From Acidobacteriota bacterium (GTDB lineage: Bacteria > Acidobacteriota > Terriglobia > Acidiferrales > 2-02-FULL-67-57), in contig JACPRL010000017.1 of NCBI GenBank assembly GCA_016189965.1, forward strand, positions 1 to 18,816: 18,816 nt of DNA, written 5' to 3'. The notes under the pieces were generated by a model. It had not been told where the DNA came from, did no database searches, and saw nothing but the letters and a program-made list of their open reading frames with translations. This document shows, one piece after another, positions 9,977 through 15,972 of the stretch. The position numbers and the translations under genes were made by a program. Numbering within the stretch: the stretch's first letter is position 1; every line of letters starts with the position of its first letter.

Positions 9977-9998
9977 CCCCGAGGCAGGAGCCTCGGGG
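9977..9998 (+). repeat. 22-bp hairpin repeat, copy 2 (before the nuclease-like gene)
   Basis: Arm CCCCGAGGC, loop AGGA and arm GCCTCGGGG are followed by CTCAGGG, the same design and orientation as copy 1. The arms differ from copy 1 by a compensated C-to-G / G-to-C change, so the stem is conserved while its sequence changes. It ends 17 nt before the ATG at 10016 and would sit in or just ahead of that gene's leader. Confidence 0.8.
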
Positions 9999-10015
9999 CT
10001 CAGGGAGTTGAGGAT

Positions 10016-10567
10016 ATGGGCAGGTATGCATCGGAAAAAGCTGAATTCGATGAGCTGGCAAAGAAGTTTTTTGAAGCGCACGGCTATGAAGCAAAGATGC
10101 TGGGAGCCCGTTGGGCCGATGTCGTGGCATGGAACGAAGCAAAGCGGGAATTTGCCATTATTGAAGTCAAAGGCCCGTGGGAGGCGGATGCCGACGTGAA
10201 TTATCGCTATGAAAGTTCAAACCACTATCTGGGAGGCAAAACGAGAAAAGACCTCTGGGAATTGCTGAAGCAAGAGTCTTTTGCCATCGAGTGCCCCGGC
10301 ATTTGCCGGCTGATTGCTTTCACTATCACTCATCAGCTATACACATACTGGAAGCGCTCGAAGGAACATCCGAATAAATTCCAAAGCAAGCCTGACTCAG
10401 GCATCTCGCCGCATGATATCAAAGCATTCTTGGTTTCTCCGGTGGAACGTAGGCGCATAACAGCAGCAGTGCTCGAGTTTCTCTGGAGGTCTCAGATGAT
10501 TGGTGAATCCTCAGTGAGGGATGAAGGAAGAATCTGCGTAGCAGACATTCGTTATCCAGATGCCTGA
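10016..10567 (+). CDS. Putative PD-(D/E)XK nuclease-like protein
   Basis: This 183-residue protein has no relative I can name. Residues 9-52 look like the core of a restriction-endonuclease fold: a first helix (KAEFDELAKKFFEAHGYEAK), then ADVVAWN with D35, then a strand with E50-V-K52 in FAIIEVKGP. The D-x14-ExK spacing fits a metal-dependent PD-(D/E)XK active site. The C-terminal half includes GGKTRKDLWELL and a Trp/Tyr/Arg-rich part and may bind nucleic acid. The ATG at 10016 follows TTGAGGAT. GC content is about 50% over most of the gene, well below its neighbours, which suggests transfer. It is a lone gene between the mqnC remnant and the convergent RNase H gene (21 bp apart). No methylase is adjacent. 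Target and role are unknown. Confidence 0.6.
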   Translation: MGRYASEKAEFDELAKKFFEAHGYEAKMLGARWADVVAWNEAKREFAIIEVKGPWEADADVNYRYESSNHYLGGKTRKDLWELLKQESFAIECPGICRLIAFTITHQLYTYWKRSKEHPNKFQSKPDSGISPHDIKAFLVSPVERRRITAAVLEFLWRSQMIGESSVRDEGRICVADIRYPDA

Positions 10568-10588
10568 AAAACGCCGCCAACAGTCCTG

Positions 10589-11197
10589 CTATTCCTTAGC
10601 TGGGCGCCGGAGGCTGAGTTCGACTTCGGTGCCGTCAGGGAGGTCGAGGGATTCGAGGGGCTTGAGGACGCCGTTCTCGTAGACGGCGCGGATGGTTTGT
10701 TTGACCTCAGGGGCTGAACCCCCACTCTTGCGGGGCGGCTTTTCGGCACGGCTCAAGCCGTGCCCTGACGCCTTGGTTCTTTCTGGTCGCTGGCCACTGC
10801 GCACCGGTCGCTTGTCCAATGCGGCGTTGGCGAGTTTGTCGGCGGGGCGGGTGAGCTTGCGGGGGACGGCCTCGACGGCGAAGTAGTCGAAGCCAGCGAT
10901 GAGCCGGCGGGCCTCGGCGTGGAGCGGCTTCAGGTCGGCGCTGCGGACGCGGTAGTCGCCGTTGAGCTGGCGGGCGAGCAGCTCGGAGTCGGTGCGCACG
11001 CGCAGGGCGCGCCAACCCTGTTGGCGGGCGTAGGCGAGCGCCGCCAGCAGGCCGCGATACTCGGCGACGTTGTTGGTGGCCTTGCCGATTCGCGCCGCGA
11101 GTTGCGCGCGCACGCGGCCGGCGGCATCTTCGAAAACGACGCCGTAGGCGGCAGGGCCGGGATTGCCGCGCGCGGCACCGTCAATCGTAGCCAGCAT
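10589..11197 (-). CDS. RNase HI-like protein fused to a DUF104 antitoxin-like domain
   Basis: This 202-residue protein carries an RNase H domain at residues 1 to about 130. It starts with MLATIDGAARGNPGPAAYG, with catalytic carboxylates D6, E46 (NNVAEYRGL), D70 (RTDSELL) and D120 (PADKLANAALD). RNase HI cuts the RNA strand of RNA:DNA hybrids. Residues about 166-197 (KQTIRAVYENGVLKPLESLDLPDGTEVELSL) match DUF104, an AF2212-type antitoxin domain usually found as its own small protein beside VapC toxins. The 35-residue linker is encoded partly by a repeat-like segment with a perfect hairpin. The ATG at 11197 is chosen because it opens the domain exactly; the frame stays open upstream but would run into the zinc-ribbon gene. 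No toxin gene is adjacent. Confidence 0.8.
   Translation of the reverse strand: MLATIDGAARGNPGPAAYGVVFEDAAGRVRAQLAARIGKATNNVAEYRGLLAALAYARQQGWRALRVRTDSELLARQLNGDYRVRSADLKPLHAEARRLIAGFDYFAVEAVPRKLTRPADKLANAALDKRPVRSGQRPERTKASGHGLSRAEKPPRKSGGSAPEVKQTIRAVYENGVLKPLESLDLPDGTEVELSLRRPAKE
10745..10764 (-). repeat. Hairpin inside the RNase H/DUF104 linker
   Basis: The inverted repeat has arm GGCACGGCT, loop CA and arm AGCCGTGCC. It lies in frame within the coding sequence, between the RNase H and DUF104 domains. Next to it (10711-10740) is another G/C-run stretch. It encodes the low-complexity GHGLSRAEK part of the linker, as expected if a mobile palindromic element landed between two genes and joined them. 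Confidence 0.6.
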
Positions 11198-11251
11198 CCA
11201 ATCGGCCGGCGGCGCAGCGTGCGTGTCATCGAACAAACGGGAAGCAGTTTT

Positions 11252-11273
11252 CCCGGTGGCGGGTGCCACCGGG
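11252..11273 (+). repeat. 22-bp hairpin repeat, copy 3
   Basis: Arm CCCGGTGGC, loop GGGT and arm GCCACCGGG are followed by CTCGGCG. The 9-4-9 design and the CTC flank match the copies at 9832 and 9977. It lies in the 172-bp gap between the zinc-ribbon gene and the RNase H gene, whose remainder (11274-11369) is noncoding and contains a TGGTCGC direct repeat near 11331-11345. Confidence 0.65.
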
Positions 11274-11369
11274 CTCGGCGCGGTTATTGCTGGCCGCTGG
11301 CTTGCGCCGAGCGGAGTCGACGGGTGGCTGGTCGCTGGTCGCTTGCTGCGTCGAGTCACGGGTCGCGTA

Positions 11370-12113
11370 TCAACCGGCGGAGACAGGCTGCTCGATCCCG
11401 CTCTGCGGGACGGGGATGTAATACAGGATGCGGTGGCAGGATTCGCAGTAGTAAATCTGCTCGTTGCGCTTGAGCTCAGAGTAGACCTGGGGGCGGATGT
11501 GGATGCGGCAGGCCTGGCAGACTTCGTCGCGGGCTTCGGCCAGGGCCAGGCCGCCGTGGGCGCGGGCGATGCGGTCGTAGATGACGAGCGTATCGTCGCT
11601 GATGCCACTGCGGAGGCCGTCACGCTGGGCGGAGAGCTCGGCCGCTTCGGCGGTGCGGACGGCTTCCTCTTGCCCGAGCTCGCGCAGAGTTTCGCCGGTG
11701 CGCTTCTCGACCCCGGCCAACTCCGCTTCGCCCTGCTTGATTTGCGTCTCCAGCTCTTCGAGCGCAATCATGGCGTCGAGCACGCGGTCTTCGGCCTGGG
11801 TCTTCTTCTGTTGTTCCTCTTCGATTTCGTGCTGCAGAGCGCGGTAGGCTTCGTTCGATTTGACCTCGTACATCTGCTCCTTGTGCTTGCTAATTTTTTC
11901 GTCGAGCTGCTGGACGTCGAGCTCGAGCTTCTTGCGCTCTTTCAGGCTATCGGTGTGGCGCTGGCGGAGCTGGGCCACGTAATCGCGCGCGCGCTTGAGT
12001 TCCTGTTCGGTTTCCTGGCGGCGTCGGGGAAACAGTTCGATGTGTTGGCGGAGTTCTTGCAGGCGGAGGTCCACCTGCTGGAGTTCAATCAGACGTTCGA
12101 GGTCGGCCAGCAT
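11370..12113 (-). CDS. C4-type zinc-ribbon coiled-coil protein (CT398/FlgZ-like)
   Basis: This 247-residue protein has a long antiparallel coiled coil (about 4-165), rich in Glu, Gln, Lys and Arg. A C-terminal zinc ribbon follows, with C199-x2-C202 (VCQACRIHIRPQ) and C223-x2-C226 (YYCESCHRILYY). This is the CT398 / HP0958-type architecture. The Helicobacter member binds RpoN and flagellin mRNA; the role in other bacteria is not settled. The ATG at 12113 (MLADLERLIELQQVD) fits the family start and has GCGAGGG ahead. An ATG 54 bp further up is possible but adds residues the family lacks. It is divergent from msrP, and the RNase H gene lies 172 bp downstream on the same strand. Confidence 0.87.
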   Translation of the reverse strand: MLADLERLIELQQVDLRLQELRQHIELFPRRRQETEQELKRARDYVAQLRQRHTDSLKERKKLELDVQQLDEKISKHKEQMYEVKSNEAYRALQHEIEEEQQKKTQAEDRVLDAMIALEELETQIKQGEAELAGVEKRTGETLRELGQEEAVRTAEAAELSAQRDGLRSGISDDTLVIYDRIARAHGGLALAEARDEVCQACRIHIRPQVYSELKRNEQIYYCESCHRILYYIPVPQSGIEQPVSAG

Positions 12114-12298
12114 GCCCTCGCCCGGCTGTGGTGAAATTCGACACGCTTCTCTGCTCCCCACCGGCATTCTAGCAACGACGCGAACGAAGTGTCAAACAAG
12201 GCGCGGAGTCGGCTTCGTGGCGTGGGGCGGCCGTCCGCGCTATAGTAAGGGTGTAACGTGGGCCGCTTCTGGGAGACTACGGGCAGGGAGAGCCGAGT

Positions 12299-13270
12299 GT
12301 GCTGATTCGGATTCCGAAGGGTTGGGAGACACCCGAGCGCGAGGCGACGCCGGAGGAGGTCTACCATGAGCGGCGGCGGTTCCTAAAGCGCACGGCGGTG
12401 CTGGCGGGGCTGGCCGCCGGCGCGGTGAATGCCTGGCCCGGCGCCGCGGCGTGGCTGCGGGCGCTGGCGCCGGAGCCGCCAGGGCTTGAAGGGCTGCGGA
12501 AGCTCGAGGCGGCGCGCAACCCGAAGTACACGACCAAGCGGCCGATTACGGCCGAGCGCATCGTCGCCGGCTACAACAACTTCTACGAGTTCACCACCGA
12601 CAAAGAGCGCGTGGCTTACGTGGCGCGGCACTTCCGCGCGCGACCGTGGGAGGTCGAAATCACCGGCGAAGTGGAGAAGCCGCGGCGGCTGGACGTCGAC
12701 GAGCTCATCCGGCAGATGCCGCTCGAAGAGCGGGTCTACCGGCTGCGCTGCGTCGAGGCGTGGTCGGTGGTGGTGCCGTGGGTGGGCTTCCCGCTCACGA
12801 AGTTCGTCGAATGGGCGCGGCCGAAGAGCACAGCGCGCTACCTGCGGATGGTGACCTTCTGGAGGCCGGAAGAAGCGCCGGGGCAGCGCAGCCAGGACTG
12901 GTACCCGTGGCCCTACTTTGAAGGGCTGACCATGGCCGAGGCAACGAACGAGCTGGCAATGATCGTGGTGGGCAGCTACGGGCACATCCTGCCGAACCAG
13001 AACGGCGCGCCGCTGCGGCTGATCGTGCCGTGGAAGTACGGCTTCAAATCCATCAAGTCGATTGTGAAGTTCGAGTTCACGCGGCAGCAGCCGAAGAATT
13101 TCTGGAACGTGGTGGCGCCGCAGGAGTACGACTTCTACGCCAACGTGAACCCGCAGGTGCCGCACCCGCGGTGGTCGCAGGCGAGCGAGATCGACGTGGC
13201 GACCGGCAACCGCATCCCGACCAAGCCCTACAACGGCTACGCCGAGTTCGTGGCCCACCTCTACCGCTGA
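12299..13270 (+). CDS. msrP: Protein-methionine-sulfoxide reductase catalytic subunit MsrP
   Basis: This 323-residue molybdopterin enzyme (formerly YedY) repairs oxidised methionine in periplasmic proteins. The GTG start gives (M)LIRIPKGWETPE, the usual family opening, and GGGAG lies about 8 nt upstream. A twin-arginine signal is visible at 25-38 (RRRFLKRTAVLAG), so the protein is exported folded with its cofactor. The molybdenum-ligand cysteine is C151 in YRLRCVEAWSVVVPW. Other family blocks are NNFYEFTTDKE, YPWPYFEGLTMAEATNEL and HILPNQNGAPLRLIVPWKYGFKSIKSI. The heme membrane partner MsrQ normally follows, but the next gene is a sigma factor 169 bp away. A TATAGT at 12241-12246 may be the -10 of its promoter, with a poor -35. 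Confidence 0.94.
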   Translation: MLIRIPKGWETPEREATPEEVYHERRRFLKRTAVLAGLAAGAVNAWPGAAAWLRALAPEPPGLEGLRKLEAARNPKYTTKRPITAERIVAGYNNFYEFTTDKERVAYVARHFRARPWEVEITGEVEKPRRLDVDELIRQMPLEERVYRLRCVEAWSVVVPWVGFPLTKFVEWARPKSTARYLRMVTFWRPEEAPGQRSQDWYPWPYFEGLTMAEATNELAMIVVGSYGHILPNQNGAPLRLIVPWKYGFKSIKSIVKFEFTRQQPKNFWNVVAPQEYDFYANVNPQVPHPRWSQASEIDVATGNRIPTKPYNGYAEFVAHLYR

Positions 13271-13439
13271 CTTCCGCTGCGCTCCGCGCTCTCGTTACAC
13301 CAGCAACCCCGCCGGGAAATCCTCGGGTAAGATTGTGCGACCTGGGCGGCAGGCCCGACGTAGTCAGAGTATGATGATGGCCACGACCGCAGTCGCGCGG
13401 GCCGTCTGCTTCCGGCTGCGTCCCGCTCGGTCGGGGTGG

Positions 13440-14045
13440 ATGCCGATAGCCTCCACAGCCACGGATGCGGAATTGGTGCGGCTGGCCGGCGGTGGCGAGG
13501 GCGAGGCCGTCCGCCACCTCGTGGAGCGCTACTCGCCGCGGTTGCACCGCTACCTGCGCCACCTGGTCGGCGACGCCGCTCTGGCGGACGACCTGTTGCA
13601 AGAAACCTGGCTGCGGGTGGTGGAGCGGCTCGACCGTTACAACCCGGCGCGGCCCTTCGCGGCGTGGTTGTTTGCCGTGGCGCGGCACTGCGCCATTGAC
13701 GCGCTGCGGCAGCGGGCGCGGCAAGCTCGGAAGCTGGGGCGCGAACTGGAAGCTACGGAAAGCGAGGAGGGCGCTCAGCTCGATCCACTGGCACAAATCC
13801 CCGCGCCTGGATCTTCCGTGCTGGAGCAACTGGCGGAAGCCGACTTGCAGCAGCGAGTCGAGGAGCTATTCGTCCGGTTGCCGCAACATTACCGCGAGGC
13901 GCTGGCGTTGCGCTTTCAGGAGGGGTTGGCGTTTGAGGAGATGGCGCGGGTGCTGCGGGTGCCGCTCTCGACCGCGAAGACGCGCGTGCAGCGCGGCTTG
14001 GTGCTGCTGCGTCAGCGGGTGGAGTCGCTGGGGATGAAGGCATGA
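13440..14045 (+). CDS. ECF RNA polymerase sigma factor
   Basis: This is an extracytoplasmic-function sigma factor, 201 residues from the chosen start. Sigma region 2 is at about 24-93 (RHLVERYSPRLHRYLRHLVGDAALADDLLQETWLRVVERL, then RPFAAWLFAVARHCAIDALRQ). Sigma region 4 is at about 136-195 (LPQHYREALALRFQEGLAFEEMARVLRVPLSTAKTRVQRGL). The ATG at 13440 (MPIASTATDAEL) sits right before region 2 and has GGGGTGG ahead. Three consecutive ATGs from 13371 or a GTG at 13335 would add an unconserved Arg/Ala-rich tail. The stop overlaps the anti-sigma start (ATGA). Promoter specificity cannot be read. The gap 13271-13439 holds no gene or clear promoter. Confidence 0.88.
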   Translation: MPIASTATDAELVRLAGGGEGEAVRHLVERYSPRLHRYLRHLVGDAALADDLLQETWLRVVERLDRYNPARPFAAWLFAVARHCAIDALRQRARQARKLGRELEATESEEGAQLDPLAQIPAPGSSVLEQLAEADLQQRVEELFVRLPQHYREALALRFQEGLAFEEMARVLRVPLSTAKTRVQRGLVLLRQRVESLGMKA

Positions 14046-14521
14046 GGGAACACGAGACAGCGCGTGAGAAGCTCGCCGCTCTGCTCGCCGGCGCGTTGAC
14101 GCCGACAGAGGAAGAAGCTGTGCGCGCGCACGCCGCCCAGTGTCCCGCCTGCCTGCGGGAACTGGAGGGCTGGCGGCGCCTGCTCGAAGCGCTGAAGGCC
14201 ATGCCCGAGACTCTGCCCGCGCCGGCGCGGCTGGGCCGCATCGCGGCGCTGGCAGCGGCACGGCGCGTCGAAGTGCTCGAGCGCCACTGGAACCGATTGG
14301 TGCTGACCGGACTGATTGCCATGGGCTGGGCGTTCTTCGCGGTCATCGGGCCGGTAGTGCCACTGGCGATCGAATGGCTTTCCGCGCGGCTGGGGCTGCC
14401 ATGGTTCGCAGTGGCGGTGCTGGGTCTGACCTTCTGGTGGTCGTTCTGCGTGGTCATCGGGCTCGGCCTGCTGCCGTTGTTGCGCGGCGAGAGAATCGAG
14501 TGGGAGGAAAAGGTCATATGA
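14042..14521 (+). CDS. ZAS-type transmembrane anti-sigma factor
   Basis: This 159-residue protein is the likely inhibitor of the upstream sigma factor. The cytoplasmic N-terminus carries the zinc anti-sigma motif H30-x3-C34-x2-C37 (AHAAQCPACLREL). Two membrane helices follow, at about 86-108 and 121-146, with a short periplasmic or hairpin segment between and a charged tail (RGERIEWEEKVI). Its ATG overlaps the sigma stop by four bases, so the two proteins are probably made at matched levels. ZAS zinc clusters can sense oxidation or other signals, but the signal here is unknown. The stop also overlaps the start of the next gene. Confidence 0.82.
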   Translation: MREHETAREKLAALLAGALTPTEEEAVRAHAAQCPACLRELEGWRRLLEALKAMPETLPAPARLGRIAALAAARRVEVLERHWNRLVLTGLIAMGWAFFAVIGPVVPLAIEWLSARLGLPWFAVAVLGLTFWWSFCVVIGLGLLPLLRGERIEWEEKVI

Positions 14522-15018
14522 ATTGGGGCGCTGCCGACACCAAGACCACGTTGAAAAAAGAGTTGGCCATCATCCCTGCGGTGGGCTGGGTGGTGGCGGG
14601 TCTTGTGCTTGTGGTTTTGCTCACTGTGGTGACGCCGCTGCTTGTGCGGACGGTTCCGCCCAAGTCGGGCGAGCCGGTGTGGCTTCTCTGGATTGTCCTG
14701 CCGTTTGCCAGCCTGATCTGCACCATCTGGCTGCTGATGGTCTTCTACGTCAATGCCGATGCCGCGCGCCGACAGATGAATCGGCTGTTGTGGACGCTGC
14801 TGGTGATTTTCATTCCCAACGCCATCGGCTTCATCGTCTACTTCCTGCTCCGGCAGCCGATTGCGCGGCCCTGCCCCAAGTGCACCACACTGTTGAAAGC
14901 GGAATTCGTTTTCTGTCCGTCCTGCGGGCAGGAGTTGGTACCGAAGTGCCCCTCGTGCCGTCACGCGGTAGAGGCAGGCTGGCTGGCCTGCGCCTTCTGC
15001 GGCGCCAAGCTGGGGTGA
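14518..15018 (+). CDS. Membrane protein with PLDc_N-like helices and double zinc ribbon
   Basis: This 166-residue protein has an N-terminal helix (about 21-43) and a helical pair at about 54-78 and 89-111. The last helix (LLWTLLVIFIPNAIGFIVYFLLRQP) resembles the phospholipase D N-terminal (PLDc_N) membrane module. The C-terminus holds two compact zinc ribbons with cysteines 119/122/133/136 and 144/147/158/161. The ATG at 14518 is preceded by GGAGG and overlaps the anti-sigma stop (ATGA). The tight coupling to a sigma/anti-sigma pair suggests a third regulatory or signalling part, or a target of the same stress response. No catalytic motif is visible. Confidence 0.8.
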   Translation: MNWGAADTKTTLKKELAIIPAVGWVVAGLVLVVLLTVVTPLLVRTVPPKSGEPVWLLWIVLPFASLICTIWLLMVFYVNADAARRQMNRLLWTLLVIFIPNAIGFIVYFLLRQPIARPCPKCTTLLKAEFVFCPSCGQELVPKCPSCRHAVEAGWLACAFCGAKLG

Positions 15019-15024
15019 ATCCGA

Positions 15025-15969
15025 CTAAAAAGTGGTTTTGCGCTGACGGCGCTCCAGCTCCTGGCGCCACCAGACCTGGGCGGCGGAAATGGCCGACTGG
15101 TTCTGGATGGGCGGCAGGCCGTACTTCCAGCCGAAGTCCTTGCCGGTGACGCGGGCCACGGCCTGGATGGCGATGTCGCCGACGTGGGTCGGCCGGGCCT
15201 CATCGCTGCCCAAAGCGGGATCGGCCGGGAGGCGGCGGGAGTCGCGCAGCCGCCGAAGAAGCACTTGCATCACCTGCTCTTCGGTGCGTTTGTCCAGCAG
15301 CTCGCCGATCACGTAGATGTAGCGCGCGGTCTTGAGCGGCGGGAGGTAGCCGGCCTCGAGTTGTCGCATCAGCTCGTGGACGAGCGGCTTGGGGTCAATC
15401 CCGATCAGCAACCGGCCGATGTCGCAGCGCACGCCGCGCTTGGGGAGCAGGCGGCGGGCCACTTCGCGGACGCCGGCGGCGTCGGGCTCGCGCAGCAGGC
15501 GTTCAAGCAGGGCGCGCCCGTGCCCGGGTGGCATGCCGTCGAAACTTTCTTCCCAGGAGACGCGCGGCTCGCCGGGCTCCAGCTCCAACTCAATCGGCTC
15601 CAGGTGATTGACCAAGCCGGCGCGGACCTCGGCGGTGCGCGGGGGCTGCGGCGGCCAAGGCGAGCGAGTAAGACGCAGCCCGTAGAAGCCGGGCGGCAGG
15701 TCTTTCAGACAGAAAGCACCGTGCTGGTCGCTCTCGGCGCGAGCGACAGTTTCTGCGTTCTCGCCCGCGTTTTCGCCCGCGGGATAGAGAGCGAGTTCGG
15801 CGCCGGCGACTATGGCGTGGGTTTCATCGAACACGCGGCCGCAGACCCAGCCGGTGGCCGAGGTGGCATCGGGTGCCGCGCGCTCCTCCTGCGCCGGCGC
15901 TTCGAGCGCCAGCGCCGCAGCGAACGCGAGCAGCACAGCGAAAGCTTTCTCGCGGCCCCGGAATTTCAT
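15025..15969 (-). CDS. Secreted protein with carboxypeptidase-regulatory-like domain
   Basis: This 314-residue protein has a signal peptide at 1 to about 27 (MKFRGREKAF, then a long Leu/Ala core ending APAQ). Residues about 39-105 form a carboxypeptidase-regulatory-like beta sandwich (GWVCGRVFDETHAIVAGAELALY ... GAFCLKDLPPGFYGLRL), containing a small GENA tandem duplication. The remainder is mostly helical and unfamiliar; a stretch near residues 200-290 (VHELMRQLEAGYLPPL, YIYVIGELLD, VGDIAIQAVARVTGKDFGW) could be HEAT-like. It starts 3 nt after the stop of the transporter gene on the same strand, so the two are likely co-transcribed. It ends 6 nt from the convergent zinc-ribbon gene. Function is unknown, and an extracytoplasmic location is expected. 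Confidence 0.78.
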   Translation of the reverse strand: MKFRGREKAFAVLLAFAAALALEAPAQEERAAPDATSATGWVCGRVFDETHAIVAGAELALYPAGENAGENAETVARAESDQHGAFCLKDLPPGFYGLRLTRSPWPPQPPRTAEVRAGLVNHLEPIELELEPGEPRVSWEESFDGMPPGHGRALLERLLREPDAAGVREVARRLLPKRGVRCDIGRLLIGIDPKPLVHELMRQLEAGYLPPLKTARYIYVIGELLDKRTEEQVMQVLLRRLRDSRRLPADPALGSDEARPTHVGDIAIQAVARVTGKDFGWKYGLPPIQNQSAISAAQVWWRQELERRQRKTTF

Positions 15970-15972
15970 CTT

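Noticed and set aside
9832..11273. CRISPR array made by the repeated hairpins
   Set aside because: Copies are few, irregularly spaced, differ in arm sequence and have genes between them, so there is no repeat-spacer pattern.
11198..11767. Upstream extension of the RNase H reading frame to 392 codons
   Set aside because: The extension overlaps the zinc-ribbon gene and gives a Ser/Pro/Arg-rich sequence; the RNase H domain begins exactly at the internal ATG at 11197.
11163..12134. 323-codon plus-strand frame opposite the zinc-ribbon gene
   Set aside because: The Leu/Phe-rich translation is the mirror of the coiled-coil codons, and the minus strand encodes a complete known architecture with zinc ligands.
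12383..13258. 291-codon minus-strand frame opposite msrP
   Set aside because: It is antisense to a clear MsrP with Tat signal and Mo-ligand cysteine; its His/Arg/Pro-rich translation has no family resemblance.
13753..14964. 403-codon minus-strand frame across the sigma/anti-sigma region
   Set aside because: It spans three coupled plus-strand genes with clear domains, and its translation is low-complexity.
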